A stretch of 12,500 nucleotides of DNA from Penaeus vannamei (GCF_042767895.1 NC_091555.1:23819726-23832225), one strand, 5' to 3'. Counted from the stretch's first letter, positions 1 through 9,207 are shown. Numbers and translations: made by a program. Notes: generated by a model not told the origin, from the letters alone.

Positions 1-161
<161 letters not shown>

Positions 162-229
162 TCTGCTTGTCTGTTTCTGTCTTGCTGTCTCTGTCAGACT
201 CTGTCTCTCTCCCTCACACACGCTTCCCC

Positions 230-1394
<1,165 letters not shown>

Positions 1395-1400
1395 TTTATT
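1395..1400 (-). terminator. Candidate polyadenylation signal AATAAA
   Basis: AATAAA on the minus strand lies about 320 bases past the second stop. I saw no other exact AATAAA on this strand between the gene and the window start. It gives a 3' UTR of ordinary length. A CATAAA variant near 1129 is a weaker alternative. Confidence 0.4.
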
Positions 1401-1717
1401 TCCACTTTTCGAACTCTATGAAGCACACACGAGTCTCCTGTGTTCGGGGTTGGGGTCTAAGCACGTACCCTGAACCCTCCAGCCACTATTGCACACACAT
1501 CATAGTCAAGCCAGCAAGCTTTGACCCAGCGATTTACATGTGATTATTATCGCTCTCTCTCTCGTTCTCTTTCGTCATTTCCTCCGTTTTCCATCACCCT
1601 TTGTCTGTTTGTCTTTCGTCGCACGTTCTTTGGCTGATCCTTGGCACCCCCTCAGGATATCGCTTGAATGAATCATATATTCATCGAACCCTTCCTCTGC
1701 CACCCCGACCGGCTCCG

Positions 1718-1819
1718 TCACTCCAGGTCGAGCGCCGTGGACTCCCCGTCGTCGAAGGAGATCGTGAAGATCCTCGTCCACGAGAGGCGGCGCTCCCACG
1801 GCAGAAAGGAGGCCGGGGG
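1718..1819 (-). other. In-frame 33-codon C-terminal extension beyond the first stop (readthrough or spliced form)
   Basis: Directly after the TGA at 1820-1822 the same frame is open for 33 codons and ends at TGA 1718-1720. Counted by hand, 32 of the 33 codons end in G or C, against 18 of 33 at each of codon positions 1 and 2. In the next 33 triplets past the second stop the third-position count falls to 21 of 33. The predicted peptide is not low-complexity. It contains WERRLSWTRIFTISFDDGES and then TALDLE. This is the signature of real coding sequence. The first stop reads TGA followed by C, the leaky context seen in many arthropod readthrough genes. Alternatives are a short intron that removes the stop or a sequence error. 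Confidence 0.6.
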
Positions 1820-4800
1820 TCAGACAAGCGACCTCGGCGGAGAGCGGCCACTCCCCGAGGTCCTCCTCAGCGCCGCCGTCGCCGCCGCCGCAGTCGAAGA
1901 CGAGTCCGACACGTCCTCGTCGTCCTCGCTGTCGTGCTTTTGTGCGGCATCGGACTGGATCTCGTCGTCGGAGTCCACGCACTCGGAGGGCAGGTCGGAG
2001 TGCGAGGCGATGGAGGAACCGGGACGGGAAGACGGCGGGGAGGCGGAGGCGGCGCGGGGGGGAGGGGGCGGCGGCGGAGGCCTCTCGCCGCGGCGGCCCT
2101 CCGCGTCGATCTCCTTCCCGTTCATCAGAATCGCCTGCTGGAAGTCTTGCTGGTCGGCCGGGTGCCCCTGGAGGTGGCGCACGGGGTCGCCTGGGTACTT
2201 GGGCATGTGGACGGGCGAGCACGTGGTGGGGCTCGTGGCAGAGGGCTCCTGCCGGGAGCCGGGGCCGCGGCGGGGACGGTGGCCACAAGGCCGCACGCGC
2301 TCTCGCTTGTCGTTGAAGCGCCGTGGCTGAGACTGGTGCTGGTACGGGTGCCGAGGGCCCTTCTGCTGCTGCTGCTGGATGGGGAGGGTGTAGACGTCCT
2401 CGGAGCTGAGGGGGGAGTAGCCGGCGCCTCCGAGGGAGAAGTTGTTCTTGACTATCTTCTTAAGGAGCCCCGGCCGCGCCTGCTGCTGCTGCTGCGACGG
2501 CGACTGGCCGAGGCGCACCAGCAGCGTGGGCTCGCCCCCTTCGTCGGGGCCTTCCCCGGCGGCTCGTCTTCTGTAGTCCATGACCATCGTGGCCTCGGGG
2601 CTCATGGCGTGCAGGTTGACCCGGCGAGGGATGGGCTGCGGCGGCCGCCTCGGAGGCCCCGGCGACCTCTCCATCGCCTCGTGGAAGCGGAGGTTACCCT
2701 TGAGGTGGCTCGAGGCGGAGAAGAGGTCGGTGTCCGAGGCCCGAGGGCGGCCGTCGGAGGCTCGCTCCAGGAAGTCGGGCTGCGGGGACATGGAAGAGGT
2801 GCGGCCGAGGACGTGGGGGGCCATGAAGTGCTCTTGAGTGTACATGTGTGCGTCGTGCGGGCGCGCAGTGGGCGGCGAGGCGTCCCCCTGGAGGGCGCGC
2901 TGGCGAGCGAGCCGCACCGCCCGCGGGGGCGGCCGCTGCAGGGTGGCGTATACGTGCGAGGCGTCAGACGAGGACACAGGCGACGCGTGGTAGTACGACG
3001 CCACCTCGAAGTCGTCGTACATGCGGACGTCGAAGCTGTTGGCGGCGCTGATGGAGGAGCAGGTGCTGGCGTACTTGGACCATTCGTTGTCGTACGTGAT
3101 GGCGGGCGAGGCGGCGTCCGTGGAGCTGCAGTCGGTCACGCTGGCGCCGTCGCTCTTGCAGTGGCCGTCCTCGCTGCCGCCGCTGTACACGTCGCCGGCG
3201 CACTGCCGCTTCTGCTTCAGCTCCTCGAAGTTGTTGGCGTAGGCGGCGCCGAACCTCGGGCTGACGGCCCGCACAGGCGAGTTGCCCGCCGACTTGGACA
3301 CGTTGGCGTACGTGCGCTCGTACACGGGCGAGTCGTCGTCGTCGCCGCCGACGGGAGTCTGGCTGAGCAGCTTGGCGGAGGCGGCGTCCTTCGGCCCGTC
3401 CGACTTCACCTCCAGGTCCTGCAGGGACGTCCTCGTCACATCCTCCGCCTCCTGCTTGGGGTCCACCTGCATGCGGAACCTGACGAAGCCCGCGTCGTTG
3501 AACAACATGGAGGAGGGGCGGGAGGCGGTGCTGACGGGGATGGCCGTGGGCGCGTGGCCCTGGTGGTTCCACAGGAGGTGGATGTCGGAGGTGGTGGAGT
3601 GCAGCGTGGCGGACTTGCGGATGGAGGAGCGGCGCGCGGAGGTGCGCGTGGTGTTGGCGTGGTGGTGCAGGGGCGGGGGCGGCCCGGGGGCGAGGGACTC
3701 CTCGAACACGCCCTTGCCGCACGCCTGCAGCGTGTAGTTCCTCACGGCCTGGCTGGCCTGGCACACCGTCGGGAACACCTCGTCGTCCTTCCCCTGAGAG
3801 TCGTCGTCGGCGCAGGCGCAGCCCCCGCAGCGCCGGCAGGAGAAGGCGGCCAGCAGCCTCGTCTCGCTCTTGTGCACGCTCTCGCGCTTGACGGGCGAGC
3901 CGCCCACGGGAAGCGCCGCCGCCGCCCCCAGCAGGAGCCACATGAGGACCTCGAGCACGCGGCACACGCTCTGGTGGGCCAGCCAGTGCCACGGGTTCGC
4001 GGGCGGGAGGGCCAGCATGTCCGCCGGCCCCACCAGGGCGTACATGTGCAGCGCCGCCAGCAGCACCTGGGCGAAGGCGGCGGCCAGCGTGAGGTGGGCG
4101 CCGCGCAGTAGGACCGCACGCGGGTGCCGCGTGTGCGCCGCCGCTTCCGCAGGCGAGCGGCTGAGCCGCACCAGGAGCTGCGCCGGATGGCGGCCCGCCT
4201 CCCGCGCCGCCCGCCACACGCCCAGCACGCCGGCGATTCCCACCGTGCCGCCCCACGCCGCCGTCACGGTCCGCGCCGCCGCCCTCAGCGCCCCCGCGTG
4301 CTGCGGCAGCACGGCGGCGACGAGGTGCGCGCCCACGGAGGTCACCAGGTGGGTGACGGTGAGCACGGCGAGGCCGGCGGGCGCGTGGTGCTTGCGCGGA
4401 AGGTGCCGCGGGCAGCGCCACGCCCGCACCACGGCCAGCGCCACCGCCGCCAGCGCCGCCGTCAGGCACGGCCAGCCCGCCTCCTCGACCACGGCCGACA
4501 GCGTCTCGGGCAGGCGGTGCTCGGCGCCGTAGGGGTCGTGGAACAGGTGCACGCAGCGCAGGAAGGCGGCCAGGAACATGAGCAGCTGCACCGTGATGTA
4601 GTAGCCGCGCGGCAGCAGGTGCGCGCCCGCGTGCACTCGCGACAGCCAGAACAGCGCCAGCAGGGCCAGCAGGCTGTACAGGCCGGCGGCGCAGTACACG
4701 TGCACGACCCAGGCTGCGCCCAGCTCGCGCACCCACGCCACATTGCTCACGCCCACGTCCGCCCGCACCACGCCCGTCTCGTCGGGGGCGAGGCCGTCGC

Positions 4801-5308
4801 CCGCGCCGACAAGCACGTCGTCCTCGTCGGCCTCCACGAAGGGCGTCTGCACGGGGCTGTCGCCGACGCTGTTCACGCCCCTATGGTGGCCGCCGCCCTT
4901 CGCGTCGACGTCTCCTGTCGGCGGCGCAGACGATGGGTGCGAGTGTCGCCCCGAGTTGTGGCGTCCCCTGTGGGCGCCTCCCGCGGGCAGCGTCGGCTCG
5001 GGCGGCGGCGGGGGCGCGGGCGTGGTGGTGGAGGAGGTAGTGGGCAGCGTCGAGACGCCGTAGGCGACGCCGCGGAAGATGGCTGCGAGGGAGCTTTCGA
5101 TATGGCTGGTGGCGTTCTTGCGCGGGACGCCCGTCCACTTGGACAGCGGGCCCAGGCGGCTGTCATTGCCGCCGGCGTTGTCGCGGACCCTGGGCGCGGT
5201 GAGGGGCGCCGTGCGCAGCCCCACCTGGGCGCGCGCCGCCGCCGGGAGGAGCAGGAGCGCTAGGAGGCCGCACAGGGCCGCGAGGGCGGGCAGGGCGGAG
5301 GGCCGCAT
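1820..5308 (-). CDS. PRRT3/PRRT4-like seven-transmembrane protein with long disordered cytoplasmic tail
   Basis: A single uninterrupted frame of 1162 codons reads from ATG 5308 to TGA 1820-1822. Residues 1-27 form a signal peptide with a Leu/Ala core and a likely cut after the ARA before Gln28. Residues 28-195 are a Thr/Pro/His-rich ectodomain with NDS (48) and NAT (65) glycosylation sequons. About seven hydrophobic segments follow, near 198-223, 235-256, 275-296, 311-334, 348-366, 403-426 and 440-466. They include an HDPYG motif (257-261), an LPETL motif and a GWPCL motif. This layout resembles the vertebrate proline-rich transmembrane protein 3/4 domain as I recall it. Residues 491-499 are Cys-rich. 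The tail from 500 on is disordered, with poly-Gln, poly-Pro and acidic runs. The start is supported by the signal peptide and a G at -3. The frame is also open upstream to the splice acceptor at 5361, so an earlier start cannot be excluded. Molecular function is unknown. Coding is near certain; the family name is moderately sure. Confidence 0.88.
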   Translation of the reverse strand: MRPSALPALAALCGLLALLLLPAAARAQVGLRTAPLTAPRVRDNAGGNDSRLGPLSKWTGVPRKNATSHIESSLAAIFRGVAYGVSTLPTTSSTTTPAPPPPPEPTLPAGGAHRGRHNSGRHSHPSSAPPTGDVDAKGGGHHRGVNSVGDSPVQTPFVEADEDDVLVGAGDGLAPDETGVVRADVGVSNVAWVRELGAAWVVHVYCAAGLYSLLALLALFWLSRVHAGAHLLPRGYYITVQLLMFLAAFLRCVHLFHDPYGAEHRLPETLSAVVEEAGWPCLTAALAAVALAVVRAWRCPRHLPRKHHAPAGLAVLTVTHLVTSVGAHLVAAVLPQHAGALRAAARTVTAAWGGTVGIAGVLGVWRAAREAGRHPAQLLVRLSRSPAEAAAHTRHPRAVLLRGAHLTLAAAFAQVLLAALHMYALVGPADMLALPPANPWHWLAHQSVCRVLEVLMWLLLGAAAALPVGGSPVKRESVHKSETRLLAAFSCRRCGGCACADDDSQGKDDEVFPTVCQASQAVRNYTLQACGKGVFEESLAPGPPPPLHHHANTTRTSARRSSIRKSATLHSTTSDIHLLWNHQGHAPTAIPVSTASRPSSMLFNDAGFVRFRMQVDPKQEAEDVTRTSLQDLEVKSDGPKDAASAKLLSQTPVGGDDDDSPVYERTYANVSKSAGNSPVRAVSPRFGAAYANNFEELKQKRQCAGDVYSGGSEDGHCKSDGASVTDCSSTDAASPAITYDNEWSKYASTCSSISAANSFDVRMYDDFEVASYYHASPVSSSDASHVYATLQRPPPRAVRLARQRALQGDASPPTARPHDAHMYTQEHFMAPHVLGRTSSMSPQPDFLERASDGRPRASDTDLFSASSHLKGNLRFHEAMERSPGPPRRPPQPIPRRVNLHAMSPEATMVMDYRRRAAGEGPDEGGEPTLLVRLGQSPSQQQQQARPGLLKKIVKNNFSLGGAGYSPLSSEDVYTLPIQQQQQKGPRHPYQHQSQPRRFNDKRERVRPCGHRPRRGPGSRQEPSATSPTTCSPVHMPKYPGDPVRHLQGHPADQQDFQQAILMNGKEIDAEGRRGERPPPPPPPPRAASASPPSSRPGSSIASHSDLPSECVDSDDEIQSDAAQKHDSEDDEDVSDSSSTAAAATAALRRTSGSGRSPPRSLV
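2363..2377 (-). repeat. Second poly-Gln (CAG) tract, residues 978-982
   Basis: A second run of five glutamines follows a DVYTLPI tyrosine motif. Together with the tract near 2487 it marks this section of the tail as flexible. A poly-Pro run (residues 1077-1084) lies further downstream. Confidence 0.75.
2480..2494 (-). repeat. First poly-Gln (CAG) tract in the tail, residues 939-943
   Basis: On the plus strand five CTG-type triplets form the tract. It encodes five consecutive glutamines in the disordered tail. It is short, and probably length-variable between alleles. Confidence 0.75.
3911..4717 (-). other. Seven-transmembrane domain (residues 198-466) of the PRRT3/4-like protein
   Basis: Read on the minus strand, this part of the coding exon gives seven hydrophobic stretches with short polar loops. 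The first loop contains the sequence SRVHAGAHLLPRG. The second segment ends in RCVHLFHDPYG, and the third carries GWPCLTAAL. The loop between segments five and six is basic (RAAREAGRH then RLSRS), which suits a cytoplasmic face. With a cleaved signal peptide and seven spans, the N terminus would be outside and the large tail inside. I see no DRY, NPxxY or other class A GPCR signature motifs, so I would not call it a GPCR. Segment limits are estimates by eye. Confidence 0.65.
5228..5308 (-). other. Signal peptide coding segment (residues 1-27)
   Basis: The first 27 residues have a short basic start, a hydrophobic Leu/Ala core (CGLLALLLLPAAARA) and small residues at -3 and -1 before Gln28. This supports both the choice of ATG at 5308 and secretion of the N-terminal domain into the lumen or outside the cell. 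Confidence 0.7.
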
Positions 5309-5360
5309 GGCTGCCGGGCTTCGTTGCTGCCTTCTGCGCCTGGTGTTTCCCCGTCGCTGT
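5309..5360 (-). other. 5' UTR part of the large exon
   Basis: These 52 bases lie between the predicted splice acceptor and the ATG. They contain no in-frame stop, so the frame is formally open back to the acceptor. I treat them as untranslated because the signal peptide begins exactly at the first ATG. Confidence 0.55.
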
Positions 5361-5379
5361 CTGCAAGGGACGAGAGCGG
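5361..5379 (-). other. Splice acceptor upstream of the coding exon
   Basis: On the minus strand the sequence is a pyrimidine-rich stretch, CCGCTCTCGTCCCTTGCAG, directly before ACAGCG. This matches the metazoan pyrimidine-tract plus CAG consensus well. A possible branch-point sequence (CGCTCAC) lies about ten bases upstream. It implies at least one further exon at higher coordinates. Confidence 0.6.
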
Positions 5380-5832
5380 GTGAGCGACGGAATCAAACAA
5401 ACAAACAAAGCCGGCCTCTCGGCGGACGCTGACAAGCGCCGCGCGAACTCTGTTCGGCCGGAAATAACAAGGAAAATAACAATCCCACACAAAGACAAAA
5501 GCCACTCGATCCGCTGATTACAATCCACTTGGATAAAAAGGGAACCGAAACGACTCGCGGAAAAGGACAATAAATTAGAAGCAGTTTGGCAAAATCAATC
5601 CATTTGATAAAATACGTGATAAGTGTCCACCTGCCCCGCTCCTACTCGCTAACAGACAGACAAACAAATACACACACACACATACCAACACATACCCCCC
5701 CCATCCAACCCCCACACATTCCCCCTCCCTCCCCCTACCGACTCACACATATACTCCTTTCCCCCTCCTCTCCCACCCCTACACATCTCTTAACCTTTCC
5801 CCCCCCCTCCCTACCCTTCCCTTCATTCCACC

Positions 5833-5990
5833 CCACCTCTTCCCCCACTCCCCCTTACTTCCCCTTCCACCTCTTCCCCACTCCCCTTACTCCCCTCCAC
5901 CTCTTCCCCACACCCCCTTACCCCTCCATCTCTCTTTACCCCCACTCCCTTACTCCCCCTCCACCTCTTCCCACTCCCACTCCCCCTTCC
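5833..5990. repeat. Degenerate 29-35 bp tandem array in the pyrimidine tract
   Basis: The core CCACCTCTTCCCC recurs at about 5833, 5867, 5897, 5926 (diverged) and 5961, giving spacings of 34, 30, 29 and 35. Most copies are followed by CACTCCCCTTACTCC-like sequence. Related fragments continue towards 6200. Confidence 0.6.
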
Positions 5991-6221
5991 CCCCACACCC
6001 CTCTCCCTCCCCCACCTTCCTTCCCCACCCTTCTCCTCCCCCCTCCTCTTCCCTCCCCCCTCACTTCTTCCCTCATTACCCACACCCCTCCCCCCACCTC
6101 TCTCTCCCCCCACCCTCTCCCTCTCACACGCTTCTCCCCACACCCCCCCACTCCCTCCAAACCCACTTCTTCCCCACACCCCTCTCCCTCCCCCCACCTC
6201 TTCCACACGCCCCCCCCCCCC

Positions 6222-6336
6222 ACTCACGCAAACACACCCACGTGACCCCGAAGGCGCAATCGGGCAGCGGCGGCGGTGGGGAAGTCACGTATAAAATCGA
6301 CCAATGTAAAGAGAATTTCCAATTAAGACGACCAAT
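6222..6336 (-). promoter_or_regulatory. Candidate promoter and first non-coding exon of the PRRT-like gene
   Basis: On the minus strand three ATTGG motifs (inverted CCAAT; plus-strand CCAAT at 6332-6336, 6319-6323 and 6301-6305) are followed by TTTTATAC (6289-6296), then GC-rich DNA, then a GTGAGT hexamer at 6227-6222. That hexamer could be a splice donor for the acceptor at 5361, giving an intron of 867 bases. The same TATA-like motif reads better on the plus strand (TATAAAA, 6290-6296), so the orientation is unsettled and a plus-strand transcript is an equal alternative. Confidence 0.22.
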
Positions 6337-6407
6337 AAAAGGGTCGGTGCGATTAATTTGATGCGGAGTCGCTTGTTTCACATTTAATTACTGTTCCTTC
6401 GAGTCGC
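6236..6407. promoter_or_regulatory. Unique island A with E-box, TATA-like, CCAAT and paired motifs
   Basis: This non-repetitive block lies between two repeat domains. It holds CACGTG (6239-6244), AAGGCGCAATCG (6251-6262), TATAAAA (6290-6296), CGACCAAT twice (6298-6305 and 6329-6336) and GAGTCGCTT twice (6366-6374 and 6401-6409). It also has several AATTA cores. Motif density suggests a promoter or enhancer; no experimental support is visible. Confidence 0.35.
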
Positions 6408-6536
6408 TTTTTTTTTTTTTTTAATTCGTCTTCTTTCTTGTCTTTTCTGAACCCTCTTTCTCTATATGTTTTTGTTTCCTTTTTCTCTCTTCTCTCTTTT
6501 CTCCTTCCTCTCTCCTCTCTCTCCTCTCTCCACTCA

Positions 6537-6538
<2 letters not shown>

Positions 6539-6614
<76 letters not shown>
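6539..6614. repeat. (CT)n microsatellite
   Basis: This is a pure CT run of about 76 bases, preceded by CT-rich sequence from 6430 and a 15-base poly-T at 6408-6422. Open frames on both strands here are repeat translations. Confidence 0.96.
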
Positions 6615-6616
<2 letters not shown>

Positions 6617-6779
6617 TTCCCTTTCTCATTCCCAAAAAAAATACAATCTTTAAAAAAACACCCCCACACACACCCATAAAAGAAAAGAAAACAAAACGAA
6701 GAAAGAGAGAAAAGGAAAAAAAAACTAATAAATGAATAACCCATGACAAACCACGATCAGCAGGGAATGAAGAAGGATA

Positions 6780-7375
6780 AGATGATGAGAAGGGAGGTTG
6801 CTGGGGGGGGGCGTTGGGGGCTGTTGCAGAGACGGGAGGAAGGAGGGGAAGGAGGGAGGGGGAGGGCAAGATAATTAGGTTTTATTAATAGGGGCGAGAC
6901 ATGCCGTTTTCCTCTGAAGGCGAAGGGAGCAGAGAAGGGAGGAGGAAGGGGAGGGGAGGGAGGGAGGAAAGGAGGGAAGGAGGAGGGAGGAAGGAGAGGG
7001 GAGGAGGGAAGGGAGTGGGGCTGAAAGAAGTGACAGGAAGGAGTGGGCGAAGGAGAAGGAGGAAGGGAGAAGGGAGGAGAGAAGAGAGCAGGACGAAGTG
7101 GGCGGAGGAGAGGGAGGAGAGGGCAAGGGAGGACGAGAGACGGAGAGGAAAAGAGTGCAGGGGAAGGCGGGAGAACGAGTTAGCAGAAGGGGGAGAGAGG
7201 GAGGAAGGGAAGAAAGGGAGTGAGGGAGGGAGGGGGAGGTGCAGGAAGGGGAGGGGTGAGGGAAGGAACAGGAAGGGGAGAGGGGGTGGGGTGGGAGTGG
7301 GAGAGGGGATTCCAAAACAAGAATTCTTTTTATTATAGGGAGGGAGAGGGAGAGGGATGGTGGGGGGGAGACGAT
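6780..7375. repeat. Homopurine (G/A) tract on the plus strand
   Basis: This is almost uninterrupted A/G sequence (AGGGAGG-type units) apart from a short mixed patch at 6870-6915. The minus-strand frames of about 230 codons across it are Ser/Pro/Leu repeat translations. Confidence 0.92.
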
Positions 7376-7394
7376 GGAAACTGCAAATGAAGAC

Positions 7395-7395
<1 letters not shown>

Positions 7396-7465
<70 letters not shown>

Positions 7466-7504
7466 ACACATACACACACTCTCTCTCTCTCTCCAAACAA
7501 ACAC

Positions 7505-7574
<70 letters not shown>
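7396..7574. repeat. (CT)n then (CA)n compound microsatellite
   Basis: A CT run occupies about 7396-7461, with a second short one at 7480-7493. A CA run with one G follows at 7500-7574. Confidence 0.96.
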
Positions 7575-7576
<2 letters not shown>

Positions 7577-7650
7577 CTCACCACCACACGTGCAAAAATC
7601 GTTTCCCACAGACACAAGGCCAACTGAGGGCATCAAAATCCACAGACGAA

Positions 7651-7651
<1 letters not shown>
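7575..7651. other. Short unique island between microsatellites
   Basis: About 75 bases of complex sequence include a CACGTG E-box at 7587-7592. No coding signal is seen. Confidence 0.4.
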
Positions 7652-7696
<45 letters not shown>

Positions 7697-7716
7697 TCCC
7701 TCTCCCTCTCCCCCTC

Positions 7717-7760
<44 letters not shown>

Positions 7761-8280
7761 ATTTGTGTCTCGGAACTCATCTCTCTCTCTCTCTCTCCCT
7801 CTATCTCTGCTCTCTCTTGCTCTCTCTTTCTCTCCCCCTACTCTCTCGTCTCTCTCTCGTCCCTCTCCCTTCCTCCCTCCCTCTCTCCCTCTCCCTCTCC
7901 CTCACCCTCACCTCTCACCTCTCTCCCTCTCCCTCTTTTGTGTCTCGAACTCTTCCTCTCCTCCATTATTCTGCCCTCACTCTCTCGCCTTCTTCCTCCC
8001 CCTACTCTCTGTCTCTCTCTCCCTCACCCTCCCACTTCCTCTCCTTCACCCTCCTCACCTCACCCTCTCTCCCTTCCCCCTTCCCTCTTCCTCTCCCTCA
8101 CACCTCTCCCTCTCTCGCTCACCTTCTCCTCTCCTTACCTTCTCTCCTTCACCCTCTCCCTCTCCCTCACCTTCTCCCTCTCCCTCTCCTTCACCCTCTC
8201 CCTCTCACCTCACACCTCACCCTCACCCTCTCCCTCTCCCTCTCCCTCTCCTCCACCCTCTCCCTCACCCTCTTCCCATC
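7652..8280. repeat. CT-rich domain with (CCCTCT)n hexanucleotide repeats
   Basis: Pure CT is present at 7652-7756, broken by CCCTCT units. From 7779 to 8280 the strand is nearly all C and T, with CCCTCT and CACCCT units densest after 8140. Three overlapping open frames of 189-320 codons are translations of this repeat. Confidence 0.93.
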
Positions 8281-8600
8281 CCACGAAAACCTCGTGTGTG
8301 GAGCATCTAATAACCGTCGGTCATTTCAGTAATTAGCCTCCATTTTTTCTCTCCCTCTTCTCTCTCCTTCTTTATTCCCTCCTGTGCCCATCCATCAGGA
8401 GCTTCCTCTCTCTCCCCCCCCCCCTCATCCTATCTTCATCTCTCTCCTCTTCCTTTTTTTCTGTTTTTTATTCGGGATTTTTCTTTTTTCTTTTTTATTC
8501 CCAATTTCTTTGTAACGACGTCCGGTTGGAATGACGAGGCAACGAGGCGCTTCGGTAATTATTGTCTAAAGTGTCGTCCCCGATTTTCATTCGTTGTTTG
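8281..8600. other. Mostly unique sequence with two small complex islands
   Basis: Positions 8281-8340 and 8508-8575 are complex sequence separated by CT- and T-rich DNA. Each island carries a GTAATTA homeodomain-type core (8329-8335 and 8555-8561). No coding region or RNA is seen. Confidence 0.45.
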
Positions 8601-8797
8601 TTTGTTTGTTTTTTTGATGTCACTATGTCAACTAGCTCCTCTTTTGTCTGTCTGTGTCTGTTGTCTGTCTGTCACTCTGTATCTGTTGTCTGTCTGTGTC
8701 TGTCTGTATCTATTGTCTGTCTGTCTGGTCTGCCCGTCTTTCTGTCTGTGTCTCTCTGTCTGTCTCTGCATGTATGTATGCCTGTCTGTGCTTGTCA

Positions 8798-8832
<35 letters not shown>
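8600..8832. repeat. (CTGT)n tetranucleotide domain with degenerate higher-order units
   Basis: GTTT units at 8597-8613 lead into CTGT/CTGTGT repeats, which become pure CTGT at about 8799-8832. Phrases such as TATCTGTTGTCTGTCTGT recur at roughly 30-base spacing. The 259-codon frame here is a Cys/Leu/Ser/Val repeat translation. Confidence 0.9.
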
Positions 8833-8878
<46 letters not shown>

Positions 8879-8901
8879 CCTCCCTCCCTCCCTCCCTCCC
8901 T

Positions 8902-8988
<87 letters not shown>

Positions 8989-9003
8989 TCTCTCTCTCTC
9001 TTT
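8833..9003. repeat. (CT)n-(CCCT)n-(C)n-(CT)n compound microsatellite
   Basis: A CT run to 8872 is followed by CCCT units at 8873-8901, a poly-C run at about 8902-8912 and a second CT run to about 9001 with one CC interruption. Confidence 0.96.
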
Positions 9004-9098
9004 CTGTTTACACGGTTCTTCCTGTTTTCCTTCGATTACTTAGCCTCTCGTCTCTGTATTTGTCTTACAGCTTATCCTGTAAAGAAGCCGTGACGATA

Positions 9099-9205
<107 letters not shown>

Positions 9206-9207
9206 AC

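Larger units (their letters stand above)
5361..6235. other. Intron or 5' flank of the gene, largely pyrimidine tract
   Basis: Positions 5361-5650 are unique sequence. From about 5690 to 6230 the plus strand is almost only C and T. The open frames on both strands here are Pro/Ser/Thr or Gly/Glu/Arg translations of that tract and are not genes. Confidence 0.6.

Noticed and set aside
1575..2288. 237-codon minus-strand frame spanning the stop at 1820
   Set aside because: Considered as a frameshifted C terminus. Its third-position GC is not raised in 1721-1819 (18 of 33), whereas the main frame has 32 of 33.
1601..4111. 836-codon open frame on the plus strand opposite the gene
   Set aside because: It is an antisense shadow of the GC-rich coding exon. 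Its product is Arg/Gly/Val-rich without domains, while the minus frame has a signal peptide, ordered membrane segments and meaningful motifs.
2964..4736. 590-codon minus-strand open frame in another register
   Set aside because: Low-complexity Arg/Ala/Gly/Pro product caused by high GC; it overlaps the true 7-span frame.
4124..5263. 379-codon plus-strand frame opposite the gene 5' half
   Set aside because: Arg/Gly/His-rich antisense shadow with no recognisable domain.
6885..7574. Minus-strand frames of about 230 codons
   Set aside because: Purely composed of CA, CT and pyrimidine-tract translations.
7357..8336. Two 317-320 codon plus-strand frames
   Set aside because: Translations of (CT)n, (CA)n and (CCCTCT)n as Leu/Ser/Thr/His/Pro repeats; no unique protein sequence.
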